DNA of 30,940 nt from UBA6197 sp047638075 (GCF_047638075.1 NZ_JBLJBV010000022.1:1-30940); one strand, 5' to 3'; counted from the stretch's first letter, positions 1 to 7,116 are shown. Notes: generated from the letters alone by a model not told the origin. Numbers and translations: made by a program.

Positions 1-95
1 AAAATCAGCATCCAACATGGCGCGAAACGCGTGCCCACGATCGCGCGAAATCAGCGCCCATTCTCCGCGAAATCCGCAGGTTAGCCAAACCATCT

Positions 96-118
96 CCATT
101 GTGACTCGGACCAATGGC
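96..118. repeat. Near-palindromic repeat, copy A
   Basis: This 23-bp sequence begins CCATTGT and ends CGGACCAATGGC. It matches 340-361 closely, in the same orientation. It lies where the transposase homology is lost at the 3' end of the fragment. Confidence 0.5.
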
Positions 119-339
119 GCTCCAATTCCGATCTCTCAGTGGCCAGATCCTGCAGCCGCTGGCACAGTTCGGTCTCGGCCGGTCGAATGGGCTGGTAGCG
201 GATCATCTCGCGATCCACATCAACAAGGCGGCAGGCCCGCTGCTCCGACAGGCCCAGCTTGGCCTGAAGATGCGCGACAGCCTCGCGCTTCGCGGCGGAC
301 GCTGCCATTTTTTGAGAGTAGTTCCTTCTTTGCGCGCGA

Positions 340-361
340 CCATTGTCCTCGGACCAATGGC
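340..361. repeat. Near-palindromic repeat, copy B
   Basis: On the minus strand this copy is close to a perfect palindrome: CCATTGGTCC, then GA, then GGACAATGG, with one extra G in the left arm. It sits inside the non-homologous stretch between the OrfA and OrfB parts of the transposase remnant. It lies 244 bp from copy A. Confidence 0.5.
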
Positions 362-696
362 ATGCAAAGGTCTCGCTATCCAGCATCTGTTCCGCAAGAA
401 GCTTCGTCAGCTTTGCATTCTCATCTTCCGGTGACTTCAGCCGCTTCGCATCCGACACCGTCATCCCGCCATACTTGGCCTTCCAGGCGTAGAAGGTGCC
501 CTCCGACGGGCCATGCTCGCGGCAAAGGTCGGCACACTTCGCGCATATCGCGTGCTCGGTCAGAATGCCGATGATCTGCCCTTCGCTGTATCTCGTTCGC
601 TTCATTGTCCGTCCCTTTGTTGGGCCGGACCCTAATCCCAGATGGCGGAAAAATCCCGTGGCAGGTCAATAGCCCCTAGATTTGTAGACGCCTTGC

Positions 697-1131
697 TTGG
701 TAATTTTAGAAGCGGGGAGGACGACATCTCCGGCAAGGACCAGGATGCCGCCGCGGTGCTCGACGGGTCAAGACGGGCAGAAAAAGGTGACTCTTGAATT
801 GTCGGTGACGGCGAGCGTATCCGACGATCGCGTTGCGCAGCCCCTGCGCGGCGATGAAATCCCCATCTGGGAAATCCAGGGCAGTCGGTTTGGCGCAAGT
901 GAGCTTCGAAATAAAGCAGATCTGACTGAGTACCGCGAGCTTGTCGACAAGACCTTGGATGCGATCAAGAACCAGCACGGGATGGAGGTCGATCTGTCTG
1001 TCTTTCCGGCAATCCCGGCAGCATGTGCAATCAGTTTTGGTCGGACGTGGCAACCGAAGGCGCACCCTTCATTTACAATCTATGATCAGATCGCAGGCCA
1101 AGGATTTTCACTTCGACACTCTATTAGATGA
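697..1131 (+). pseudogene. SAVED-domain protein, C-terminal fragment (CBASS effector relic)
   Basis: The last 115 or so residues resemble the C-terminal half of SAVED domains, which bind cyclic oligonucleotides in CBASS and related anti-phage systems. The visible marks are a beta-strand segment LELSVTASVSDD, the hydrophobic motif VFPAIPAACAISFGRTWQP, the following FTIYDQ, and the closing GFSLRHSI. Intact proteins carry an N-terminal effector (nuclease, protease or membrane domain) and are 350 residues or more. Here nothing upstream in this frame is recognisable and the nearest start is a TTG with no ribosome site. The frame begins about 30 bp from the inferred IS end. No nucleotidyltransferase or Cap2/Cap3 gene is visible. 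I read it as a dead remnant. The SAVED call rests on motif memory. Confidence 0.6.
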
Positions 1132-1434
1132 TCAATCAAGAGATCAGCACGTTCTTCAGTGTAAGTCGCACTGCTCATCGCTGGCTTCCAGAAGTCCGGT
1201 GACTTGGCGTTCGCTTTCACGATTGGCTTTCCAGAATTTACCTTTTGAAGAACGGTGGCAATCGCCCCATATCTACCACCCAACAAGGGTTTTTACTCAT
1301 AATTTTGCTGCGCCCTGGAAGGACGCAGCATTTTTTCTGGGGCACGCACGGCAGGAATCGTCAGCTTCGAGGCTCCCACCTCACGAAAAGCGTCACCCTG
1401 CGGCGCGGCCCGTGAACGGATTGAACCCGAAGGA
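1132..1434. other. Intergenic region after the SAVED relic
   Basis: This 303-bp stretch between the SAVED fragment and the rpsD stop is less GC-rich than the flanking housekeeping genes. It contains one clear hairpin terminator (1306-1336). A 66-codon minus-strand frame at 1086-1286 starts with TTG, has no ribosome site and overlaps the SAVED fragment, so I do not call it. Confidence 0.6.
1306..1336 (+). terminator. Rho-independent terminator
   Basis: The arms TGCTGCG (1306-1312) and CGCAGCA (1324-1330) form a 7-bp stem with an 11-nt loop, followed by six T (1331-1336). The T run is on the plus strand, so it would end transcripts coming from the SAVED relic. Confidence 0.7.
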
Positions 1435-2055
1435 TCAGTTCTTGGCGTAGAATTCGACGACCAGGTTCGGTTCCATCACGACCGGGTAGGGAACGTCCGC
1501 CAACGTGGGGGTGCGCACGAAGGTTGCGGTCATTTTCGAATGATCGACCTCCAGGTAATCCGGCACGTCGCGTTCGGTCAGTTGCACCGATTCCAGCACG
1601 ATTGCCAATTGCTTCGAGCGGTCCCGAACGGCGATCACATCGCCCTCTTTCACGCGGTAGGACGCGATGTTCACGCGCGCGCCGTTGACGGTGATATGGC
1701 CGTGGTTCACGAACTGACGGGCCGCAAACACGGTCGGCACAAATTTCGCGCGATAGATCACGGCGTCCAGGCGACGCTCCAGCAGACCTACGAGGTTCTC
1801 GCCGGTGTCACCCTTGACCCGCTCGGCTTCGCCATAGATCTTGCGGAACTGTTTTTCGGTCAGGTCACCATAGTAACCCTTCAGCTTTTGCTTTGCACGC
1901 AGCTGAGTGCCGAAATCGGAAAGCTTGTTTTTGCGGCGCTGGCCGTGCTGACCCGGGCCGTATTCACGACGGTTAACCGGCGATTTCGCGCGGCCCCAGA
2001 TGTTTTCGCCCATGCGGCGGTCAATTTTATACTTGGCAGACGTGCGTTTCGTCAC
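1435..2055 (-). CDS. rpsD: 30S ribosomal protein S4
   Basis: S4 is a primary 16S rRNA-binding protein that nucleates assembly of the 30S body. The 206-residue product has the S4 N-terminal region (residues 3-95, with RREYGPGQHGQRR) followed by the S4 RNA-binding fold (about 95-160, LERRLDAVIYRAKFVPT and the FVNHGHITVNG loop). The length matches the family. The start is GTG at 2055, supported by AAGGAGAT at 2061-2068 and by the conserved N-terminus MTKRTSAKYK. It is transcribed alone, away from dnaX, from a promoter about 240 nt upstream. S4 is a known translational autoregulator in other bacteria, which makes its long leader noteworthy. No U-rich terminator is obvious after the stop. Confidence 0.97.
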   Translation of the reverse strand: MTKRTSAKYKIDRRMGENIWGRAKSPVNRREYGPGQHGQRRKNKLSDFGTQLRAKQKLKGYYGDLTEKQFRKIYGEAERVKGDTGENLVGLLERRLDAVIYRAKFVPTVFAARQFVNHGHITVNGARVNIASYRVKEGDVIAVRDRSKQLAIVLESVQLTERDVPDYLEVDHSKMTATFVRTPTLADVPYPVVMEPNLVVEFYAKN

Positions 2056-2303
2056 GGCTGATCTCCTTCTTTATGTGCGCCTTCCCCGCCTTCCGAAAAT
2101 CGGATCTTGCCTTTGAAACCGTCGGCGCGGATTACGCTGCGCCATGGTTCCATCTGGCAAGCCCCACCTGATCGGCAGTGAAAGCTCGAAGGGCGTTGTC
2201 CTTTCCCCCAACCCTCTACAGGGTTTCGGGCGACAGGGTTCCCCTTGCGGGGTCCACCAACACCAATGAATGACCCGGCACCTCGCGGCACCGGGATGGC
2301 GGG
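2056..2303 (-). promoter_or_regulatory. Long structured rpsD leader
   Basis: No gene is convincing between rpsD and dnaX. If the promoter at 2304-2331 is used, the rpsD mRNA has a leader of about 240 nt. It contains at least two compact hairpins in the transcript sense: CCCC-GCAA-GGGG (2241-2252), a GNRA-capped stem, and AACCCT-GTAG-AGGGTT (2210-2225). The ribosome site lies at the 3' end. Control of rpsD by its own product through this leader is an inference. Confidence 0.45.
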
Positions 2304-2331
2304 CTTATATAGCCCCCCCTGACCGAGTCAA
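2304..2331 (-). promoter_or_regulatory. Candidate sigma-70 promoter of rpsD
   Basis: On the minus strand TTGACT (2331-2326) and TATAAG (2309-2304) are separated by 16 bp. Both hexamers are close to consensus, and the site is the best promoter match in the rpsD-dnaX region. Confidence 0.55.
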
Positions 2332-2455
2332 GAGGCAGGTTCAGCGCCGCGCCAGATTGGCGATGCCCGCGGTATTGGGGTTTTGCGCAATGCTCCCCGT
2401 TTACGTCCCCCGCCCAGCCGTCTAGACTGCGCCGCAGCCGCAAGGAGCCTGCCCT

Positions 2456-4219
2456 ATGTCTGACACGCCCGATACCGGTTATCAGGTTCTCGCCCGCAAA
2501 TACCGCCCCGCGACCTTTGCCGATCTGATCGGCCAGGATGCGATGGTGCGCACGCTGAAAAACGCCTTTGCCGCCAGCCGGATCGCCCATGCTTTCGTGA
2601 TGACGGGGGTGCGCGGGGTCGGCAAGACCACGACCGCCCGGATCATCGCCAAGGGGTTGAACTGCATTGGCCCTGACGGAAACGGCGGCCCCACGACCGA
2701 ACCCTGCCTGACCTGCGAACATTGCGTCGCCATCGCTGAGGGCCGGCATGTCGACGTGATGGAAATGGACGCCGCCTCGCGCACGGGTGTTGGCGATATC
2801 CGCGAAATCATCGAGTCGGTCCATTACCGGGCAGCTTCGGCGCGCTACAAGGTCTATATCATCGACGAAGTGCATATGCTGTCGACCAGCGCCTTCAACG
2901 CGCTGCTCAAAACGCTAGAAGAGCCGCCTGCGCACGTCAAATTCATCTTTGCCACCACGGAAATTCGCAAGGTGCCTGTCACCGTTCTGTCGCGTTGCCA
3001 GCGGTTTGATCTGAAGCGAATCGAGCCCGAGGTGATGTTGGCGCATCTGGCCCGTATCGCCGGGCTGGAGGGGGCAAGCCTTGCACCCGATGCCATGGCG
3101 CTGATCACCCGCGCCGCCGAAGGCTCTGTGCGCGACGCGATGAGCCTGATGGATCAGGCAATCGCGCATGGCGCGGGCGAAACCTCGGCGGCGCAGGTGC
3201 GTGCCATGCTGGGGCTCGCGGACCGGGGCCGCGTGCTTGATCTGTTTGACATGATCCTGAAGGGCGAAGCGGCGGCGGCCCTGACTGAACTGTCGGGCCA
3301 ATACGCTGATGGCGCCGATCCGATGGCGGTGCTGCGCGATCTGGCCGAAATCACCCACTGGATTTCGGTGATCAAGATCACCCCCGAGGCGGTCGAAGGC
3401 CCGACCGTGCCACCGGATGAACGCGCCCGCGGGCAGGCCATGGCCGCCGCTATTCCGATGCGGGTTCTGACGCGAATGTGGCAGATGCTTTTGAAGGCGC
3501 TGGAAGAGGTGGCCGCCGCCCCCAACGCGATGATGGCCGCAGAAATGGCCGTGATCCGGCTGACCCATGTCGCTGATCTGCCGGACCCCGAAATGCTGCT
3601 AAAGCGCATTCAGCAAGGCCCCGGCACCACATCGCCGGGCCCCGGTGGCCCCGGTGGCGCGGCGCCTTCAGGGGGTGGGCCGGTGCATGCCACACCGGTG
3701 GCGCAAGGCCGTTTCCCCACCTCTGGCCCGACCGGGTCCGGCGGGGCGGCAACCGCACTGGCGCATCAGCCCGAATCTGCCCTTGCCCGGTTTTCGCAAT
3801 TCGACGACGTGGTTGAACTGATCCGGCGGATGCGCGATGTGAAACTGCTGCTTGATGTCGAGGGGCATCTGCGGCTGGTGCGCTATAGCCCCGGCCGGAT
3901 CGAGTTTGAACCCACACCCGATGCGCCGCGCGATCTGGCCGCAAACCTTGCGGCCCGCCTTCAGGGCTGGACCGGGGTGCGCTGGGGCGTTTGCGTGACG
4001 AACAGCGGCGGCGGGGAAACCCTGCTTGAAACGCGCAACGCAGACCGCCGCGCCGCCGAAGCCGAGGCGATGGAAAACCCGCTGGTGCAGGCAATTTTTG
4101 CCGCCTTCCCCGGCGCGAAGATAGACGATATCAGAACCCCGGAAGCCCTTAACCTTCAGGCCAGCTTTGATGCGCTGCCCGAGGTCGAGGATGAATGGGA
4201 TCCGTTCGAGGACAACTAA
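2456..4219 (+). CDS. dnaX: DNA polymerase III subunit gamma/tau
   Basis: This is the ATPase that powers the clamp loader and ties the polymerase cores together. The 587-residue protein has an AAA+ module with Walker A GVRGVGKT (51-58), a four-cysteine zinc site (C70, C84, C87, C90), Walker B DEVH (137-140) and a sensor 1 SRC motif. Next come the collar domain, a Gly/Pro-rich linker near residues 390-430 and a C-terminal tau region. AAGGAG lies 8 nt before the ATG. I see no A-rich slippage site after the collar, so an E. coli-type frameshift to gamma is not supported. Its TAA stop overlaps the ribosome site of ybaB, which points to coupled translation in the common dnaX-ybaB-recR operon. Confidence 0.97.
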   Translation: MSDTPDTGYQVLARKYRPATFADLIGQDAMVRTLKNAFAASRIAHAFVMTGVRGVGKTTTARIIAKGLNCIGPDGNGGPTTEPCLTCEHCVAIAEGRHVDVMEMDAASRTGVGDIREIIESVHYRAASARYKVYIIDEVHMLSTSAFNALLKTLEEPPAHVKFIFATTEIRKVPVTVLSRCQRFDLKRIEPEVMLAHLARIAGLEGASLAPDAMALITRAAEGSVRDAMSLMDQAIAHGAGETSAAQVRAMLGLADRGRVLDLFDMILKGEAAAALTELSGQYADGADPMAVLRDLAEITHWISVIKITPEAVEGPTVPPDERARGQAMAAAIPMRVLTRMWQMLLKALEEVAAAPNAMMAAEMAVIRLTHVADLPDPEMLLKRIQQGPGTTSPGPGGPGGAAPSGGGPVHATPVAQGRFPTSGPTGSGGAATALAHQPESALARFSQFDDVVELIRRMRDVKLLLDVEGHLRLVRYSPGRIEFEPTPDAPRDLAANLAARLQGWTGVRWGVCVTNSGGGETLLETRNADRRAAEAEAMENPLVQAIFAAFPGAKIDDIRTPEALNLQASFDALPEVEDEWDPFEDN

Positions 4220-4229
4220 GGAGAGCAGG

Positions 4230-4574
4230 ATGTTCAAAGGTTTAGGCGGCTTGGGCGACATGGCCAAGATGATGAAAGCCGCAAAAGACATGCAGACGCG
4301 GATGGCCGCGCTGCAAGAACAGCTGACGCAGATCATCGTGCAGGGCGAATCCGGGGCCGGGCTGGTGCGTGCCGAAGCCACCGCCAAGGGCGAGCTGACC
4401 TCGCTCAAGATCGACCCCGCGATTTTCAAGGCCGACGATAAGGAGGTGGTCGAAGACCTGATCCTTGCCGCGATCAAAGACGTGCAAAAACGCGCCGCCG
4501 AACGCACGCAGGCCGAAATGGCAAAGCTGGCCGAAGAAATGGGCCTGCCCGCCGATATGAACCTGCCGATCTGA
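4230..4574 (+). CDS. ybaB: YbaB/EbfC nucleoid-associated protein
   Basis: This is a small dimeric DNA-binding protein of the YbaB/EbfC family, usually encoded between dnaX and recR. The product is 114 residues, the normal family size. It starts MFKGLGGLGDMAKMMKAAKD, followed by a helical segment (about 10-35) and the beta-rich core with VRAEATAKGELTSLKIDP. A longer in-frame start at 4167 lies inside dnaX. The start at 4230 is preferred because AAGGAG, shared with the dnaX stop, lies 6 nt upstream. The exact cellular role of the family is unsettled; nucleoid binding and a link to RecR-type repair are reported for homologues. Confidence 0.95.
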   Translation: MFKGLGGLGDMAKMMKAAKDMQTRMAALQEQLTQIIVQGESGAGLVRAEATAKGELTSLKIDPAIFKADDKEVVEDLILAAIKDVQKRAAERTQAEMAKLAEEMGLPADMNLPI

Positions 4575-4581
4575 GCCGCCA

Positions 4582-5184
4582 GTGACCCGCGGCGCGTCGG
4601 ACGAGATAGAAGACCTGATCGGGCTGATGGCACGGCTGCCGGGGCTTGGCCCGCGTTCGGCACGGCGCGCGGTGCTGCATCTGATCGCGCGGCGCGGTGC
4701 GCTGATGGCGCCTTTGGCTACGACAATGGCGCATGTTGCCGAAACTGCGCGCGAATGTCTGCGCTGCGGCAATATCACCGGCGGCGATATTTGTGGCATT
4801 TGCACCGACCCGCGTCGCGCCTCCGGCGAAATCTGCGTGGTCGAAGACGTGGCCGATCTTTGGGCGATGGAGCGCGGGCAGGCCTTCAAGGGGCGCTACC
4901 ACGTTCTGGGCGGCACGCTGAGTGCGCTTGACGCTATCGGCCCCGAAGATTTGGGCATCCCGCGCCTGCTGGACCGGATCGGTGCTGAAGGCATTACCGA
5001 GGTGATCCTGGCGCTGAATGCCACGGTCGACGGGCAAACCACCGCCCATTACATCGCTGAGGCGCTGGAAGGGCGCGGCGTGTCCGTGACCAGTCTTGCC
5101 CAGGGGGTACCGATCGGTGGCGAACTTGACTACCTGGATGATGGCACCATCCAGGCGGCACTACGGGCGCGCAAGAGCTTCTAG
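4582..5184 (+). CDS. recR: Recombination mediator RecR
   Basis: RecR works with RecF and RecO to load RecA at single-stranded gaps. The 200-residue product has the N-terminal helix-hairpin-helix (ARLPGLGPRSARR, residues 17-29), a four-cysteine zinc motif (C59, C62, C71, C74), a Toprim domain containing EVILALNATVDGQTTAHYIA (near 140-160) and the C-terminal ARGVPxGxELDYLD-type motif, here AQGVPIGGELDYLD. The start is GTG, 7 nt after the ybaB stop. It closes the dnaX-ybaB-recR operon, with a TfoX-N gene 29 bp downstream. Confidence 0.97.
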   Translation: MTRGASDEIEDLIGLMARLPGLGPRSARRAVLHLIARRGALMAPLATTMAHVAETARECLRCGNITGGDICGICTDPRRASGEICVVEDVADLWAMERGQAFKGRYHVLGGTLSALDAIGPEDLGIPRLLDRIGAEGITEVILALNATVDGQTTAHYIAEALEGRGVSVTSLAQGVPIGGELDYLDDGTIQAALRARKSF

Positions 5185-5213
5185 GCGGCGTCAAAGGTAA
5201 GGAAGACACCCAG

Positions 5214-5546
5214 ATGGCAACCCGCGCGCAAACGGCCGAATTCCTGCTGGAACAATCTGGAAATGCGGGCGTGAGCCTGCGCAAGATGTTTGGTGAATAT
5301 GCGGTTTACTGCGATGGTAAGGTAGTCGGCCTTTTATGCGACGATTGCCTGTTCATCAAACCGATAGACCCTGCGCGCGCCTATTTGAAAGAGGTCACCG
5401 AGGGTTTTCCCTACCCCGGCGCGAAAAGCCATTTTCAGCTGCCCCCTGACCAGTGGGAAGACGCCGATTGGCTGGCAGGCCTATTTCAGGTTCTTGCCGA
5501 GGCGCTACCTGCACCAAAGCCAAAGTCGCCGCGCAAGAAACGCTGA
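5214..5546 (+). CDS. TfoX N-terminal domain protein
   Basis: The 110-residue product matches the TfoX/Sxy N-terminal domain: the SLRKMFGEYAVYCDGKVVGL block (residues 21-40), then CLFIKPI and FPYPGAKSHFQLP. It ends in a basic tail (PKPKSPRKKR). Full-length Sxy/TfoX of gammaproteobacteria, which drives competence genes with CRP, has a second C-terminal domain that is absent here. Single-domain forms like this are common in Proteobacteria and their role is not established. A ribosome site (AAGGAAG) precedes the ATG. It may be transcribed with recR and is followed by a strong hairpin. Confidence 0.85.
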   Translation: MATRAQTAEFLLEQSGNAGVSLRKMFGEYAVYCDGKVVGLLCDDCLFIKPIDPARAYLKEVTEGFPYPGAKSHFQLPPDQWEDADWLAGLFQVLAEALPAPKPKSPRKKR

Positions 5547-5570
5547 TTGACCGCCACTATGGAACCCGAA

Positions 5571-5602
5571 TGTCACGGGCGACATCCCTTTCGCCCGTGA
5601 CA
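5571..5602. terminator. Hairpin between convergent genes
   Basis: The arms TGTCACGGGCG (5571-5581) and CGCCCGTGACA (5592-5602) form a perfect 11-bp stem with a 10-nt loop. There is no T run on either side. It sits between the TfoX-N gene and the convergent hsp20 gene and probably serves both as a transcript end. Confidence 0.6.
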
Positions 5603-5624
5603 TGTTCGTGTGATCTGCTGCGGA

Positions 5625-6092
5625 TCAGCTATCGACGGCCTTTGCCTCTACCGTCTGTTCACGCGCGGCTGGCGCCGAAATCTCGATCCGGCGAGGCTTG
5701 AGCGCCTCGGGGAGTTCCCGGGCGAGGTCAATGTGCAACATCCCATCAACATGGGCCGCACCGGTTACGCGCATGTGATCCGCCAGCGCGAAACGGCGCT
5801 CGAACGCGCGGGTGGCAATGCCACGGTGCAAATAATGGCGCTCGGAATCGTCGGTGGCCTTGGTGGCCGCAACGATCAAAGTGCCGTCACGCAAGTCGAC
5901 CGAGAGGTCATCTACCGCAAAACCCGCCACCGCAATCGATATCCGATAAGCGTTTTCGCCCACCTTTTCAATATTGTAGGGCGGATAAGTGGGCTGGGTC
6001 ACATCCGCGGTCATGACACGGTCCATCATGTCAGCGACCCGGTCAAAGCCGACAGTAGCGCGGTAGAGGGGGGTAAGGTCAAAGTTTCTCAT
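5625..6092 (-). CDS. Small heat shock protein, Hsp20/IbpA type
   Basis: This is an ATP-independent holdase that binds unfolding proteins. The 155-residue product has a short N-terminal arm with FDRVADMMD (as in IbpA), an alpha-crystallin domain (about 38-142, with AYRISIAVAGFAVDDLSVDL and the GMLHIDLARELPEALKPRRI end) and the C-terminal I-x-I motif IEI in the RRIEIS stretch. The residue run LHRGIATRAFERRF is typical of the class. The ATG at 6092 is preceded by GAGGA, which is held in a ROSE-like hairpin, and an RpoH-type promoter lies upstream. The gene is monocistronic and convergent with the TfoX-N gene. Confidence 0.93.
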   Translation of the reverse strand: MRNFDLTPLYRATVGFDRVADMMDRVMTADVTQPTYPPYNIEKVGENAYRISIAVAGFAVDDLSVDLRDGTLIVAATKATDDSERHYLHRGIATRAFERRFALADHMRVTGAAHVDGMLHIDLARELPEALKPRRIEISAPAAREQTVEAKAVDS

Positions 6093-6180
6093 GTCGCATC
6101 CTCATTTGAGCGATGGTTTGTTTACCCGCCCCATCGGGGCCAGGCGGTTCATGCCAAGGCCCGGTTGCGGCACCCTGACA
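6093..6180 (-). promoter_or_regulatory. ROSE-like RNA thermometer in the hsp20 leader
   Basis: In the transcript, CAUC-G-CUC (5' arm), loop AAAU and GAG-GAUG (3' arm) occupy 6115-6097 and pair the Shine-Dalgarno with a single bulged G. The pairing UCGCU against AGGA is the UYGCU motif with bulged G that defines ROSE thermometers. A second hairpin, GCCCC-GAU-GGGGC, lies upstream (6140-6128). ROSE elements are known to control small heat shock genes in alphaproteobacteria: the hairpin melts at high temperature and frees the ribosome site. The 5' limit is set by the predicted promoter. Confidence 0.72.
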
Positions 6181-6186
6181 GGGTGA

Positions 6187-6215
6187 ATTTGGGAAGGCGT
6201 TGACCGGGTTTCAAG
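6187..6215 (-). promoter_or_regulatory. RpoH (sigma-32) type promoter of hsp20
   Basis: CTTGAAA (6215-6209) and CCCAAAT (6193-6187) are separated by 15 bp on the minus strand. This matches the heat shock promoter pattern CTTGAAA / CCCATnT. The predicted transcript start is near 6180, giving a leader of about 90 nt. Confidence 0.7.
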
Positions 6216-6250
6216 AGGGTGATCGGCAGGAGATATGATCCTGGGCGGGA

Positions 6251-6283
6251 CGCTCCGCGGGGAGTATTTGCGCCAAACAAAAG
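6251..6283 (+). repeat. Intergenic GAGTATTT/CCAAA motif, copy 1
   Basis: The copy reads CTCCGCGGGGAGTATTT, then CCAAACAAAAG, on the plus strand. Related copies are at 14080-14112 and 23236-23269. Here it lies downstream of the protease gene, antisense to the local minus-strand transcription. Confidence 0.55.
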
Positions 6284-6291
6284 CGGCTGGA

Positions 6292-7116
6292 TCAGGGGCG
6301 CAGGAATTTTGCGCCGTTGCTGCGCCGGGCCGGAGCGGGTTTTGATTTAAGGGTGGTGTGAGGTGTTTGACCGGGGGTGAGCACGCCACGCCCGGCACGC
6401 AGGGCAGCTTTCAGCTCGGCCAGCAGGGCAGGCAACTCCATCCCCCAGGCACGGGTTCCGGTGGCGCTGCGCGCCCCGGCGGAAACCACCGAAACGATTC
6501 GAGGGCGCGTGCCTGAGCGGTCGAACACTGGCGCGCCCGAGGAGCCAAAATCAACATCGCAGTCAAAACCGACCAACCCTTTGGTGCGACCAAAGACGGT
6601 GCAGACACGTTGCCACGATAGCGCATCGGACCGCCCCTGAGCGTAGGACACGACACTGACCGACGTGCCTTTGGGGCCCGGGGGATTGACCGCGAACGGG
6701 GCGGCAAGGGCGGCGGGGATCGGGCTGTCGAGCTGCAAGAGTGCTAGATCATGTTGCACGTTGCGGGCGCTGATCGGCGCGTCGGCGGTGTATCCGGGGT
6801 GGGCCACCGCAGCCGCCACGCCACGCTCGGCAATTACCTGGCCATCGGTCAGCCCCGCGCGAAAGCGCATGTTGGCCGGGTCGCGTGGGGCATGGGCGGC
6901 GGCCCCGTTATAAAGGCAATGCGCCGCCGTCAGCACCAGATCCGTAGCGATCAGGGTGCCGGTGCAGTACCCGTTCATGCCCAGATCGACGCGGCCGACC
7001 GCCTCCCAGCCGAAAATCTGGTCGCGTTGGGTCAGGCGGCGCAGGCCAGTATTTTGCGCGTCAGACGCGCCCGCAAAGATCAATACGGCTGCGAGGGTCA
7101 GCGCAGGGGTGTTCAT
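6292..7116 (-). CDS. Secreted trypsin-like serine protease (second of tandem pair)
   Basis: This is a chymotrypsin-fold (S1-type) peptidase predicted to be exported. The 274-residue product has a signal peptide (residues 1-20, cleavage after ASDA) and a catalytic triad at H66 (LTAAHC), D123 (QHDLALLQL) and S193 (DFGSSGAPVF). The usual GDSGGP around the serine is replaced by GSSGAP. Cysteines C51/C67 and C172/C186 fit disulfides of the fold. A proline- and lysine-rich linker precedes the last residues GAKFLRP, which also end the neighbouring protease. The ATG overlaps the stop of the upstream protease gene as ATGA, so translation is probably coupled. Substrate is unknown. Confidence 0.85.
   Translation of the reverse strand: MNTPALTLAAVLIFAGASDAQNTGLRRLTQRDQIFGWEAVGRVDLGMNGYCTGTLIATDLVLTAAHCLYNGAAAHAPRDPANMRFRAGLTDGQVIAERGVAAAVAHPGYTADAPISARNVQHDLALLQLDSPIPAALAAPFAVNPPGPKGTSVSVVSYAQGRSDALSWQRVCTVFGRTKGLVGFDCDVDFGSSGAPVFDRSGTRPRIVSVVSAGARSATGTRAWGMELPALLAELKAALRAGRGVLTPGQTPHTTLKSKPAPARRSNGAKFLRP

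Larger units (their letters stand above)
81..605 (-). pseudogene. IS3-family transposase OrfA fused to OrfB N-terminus, truncated
   Basis: The 174-residue product begins like OrfA of IS3-family (IS407-like) elements: an N-terminal helix-turn-helix (residues about 8-50, with ADLCREHG and AWKAKYGG) and a leucine-rich segment ending LLAEQMLD near residue 74. After about 20 unrelated residues it continues as the start of OrfB (AAKREAVAHL, then the LSEQRACRLV block). Intact elements make OrfB by -1 frameshifting at an A-rich site. Here an A6 run (plus strand 308-313) lies in a continuous frame, so the two parts are fused. Homology is lost after residue about 158 and the frame stops before any DDE catalytic residue. 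The protein should be unable to transpose. A ribosome site (AGGGA) precedes the ATG. Confidence 0.75.
81..668 (-). mobile_element. IS3-family insertion sequence remnant (5' end only)
   Basis: This is a decayed insertion sequence. The right boundary is inferred at 668, where the minus strand begins TGACCTGCC, a 5'-TG terminus of the kind that ends IS3-family elements. The transposase start follows 63 bp inside. The element lacks the DDE integrase domain and no second terminal repeat is visible. Positions 1-80 hold no frame I can assign. The element abuts a truncated SAVED-domain gene, so it may have taken part in destroying that locus. The boundary is an inference and no target duplication could be checked. 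Confidence 0.6.

Noticed and set aside
17..574. A long plus-strand frame across the IS remnant
   Set aside because: Its translation is rich in Arg, Pro and Ser without motifs, and the opposite strand encodes clear transposase sequence.
1086..1286. A 66-codon minus-strand frame overlapping the SAVED relic
   Set aside because: It starts with TTG, has no ribosome site, has a stop close upstream and overlaps a frame with recognisable SAVED motifs on the other strand.
2052..2291. A 79-codon minus-strand frame in the rpsD leader
   Set aside because: It begins with GTG without a ribosome site, is made of low-complexity Gly/Arg sequence, and covers hairpins that better explain the region.
2456..4219. 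Programmed frameshift in dnaX to make gamma
   Set aside because: No A-rich slippery heptamer is present after the collar domain. The GC-rich repeats at the linker are explained by the Gly/Pro coding sequence.
3668..4663. Long minus-strand frames opposite dnaX, ybaB and recR
   Set aside because: They are shadows of the GC-rich genes on the plus strand, with no ribosome sites or family motifs.
6171..6185. Inverted repeat CACCCTG / CAGGGTG in front of hsp20, considered as a CIRCE-type operator or leader hairpin
   Set aside because: It does not match the CIRCE sequence and overlaps the predicted transcript start, so only part of it would be in the RNA.
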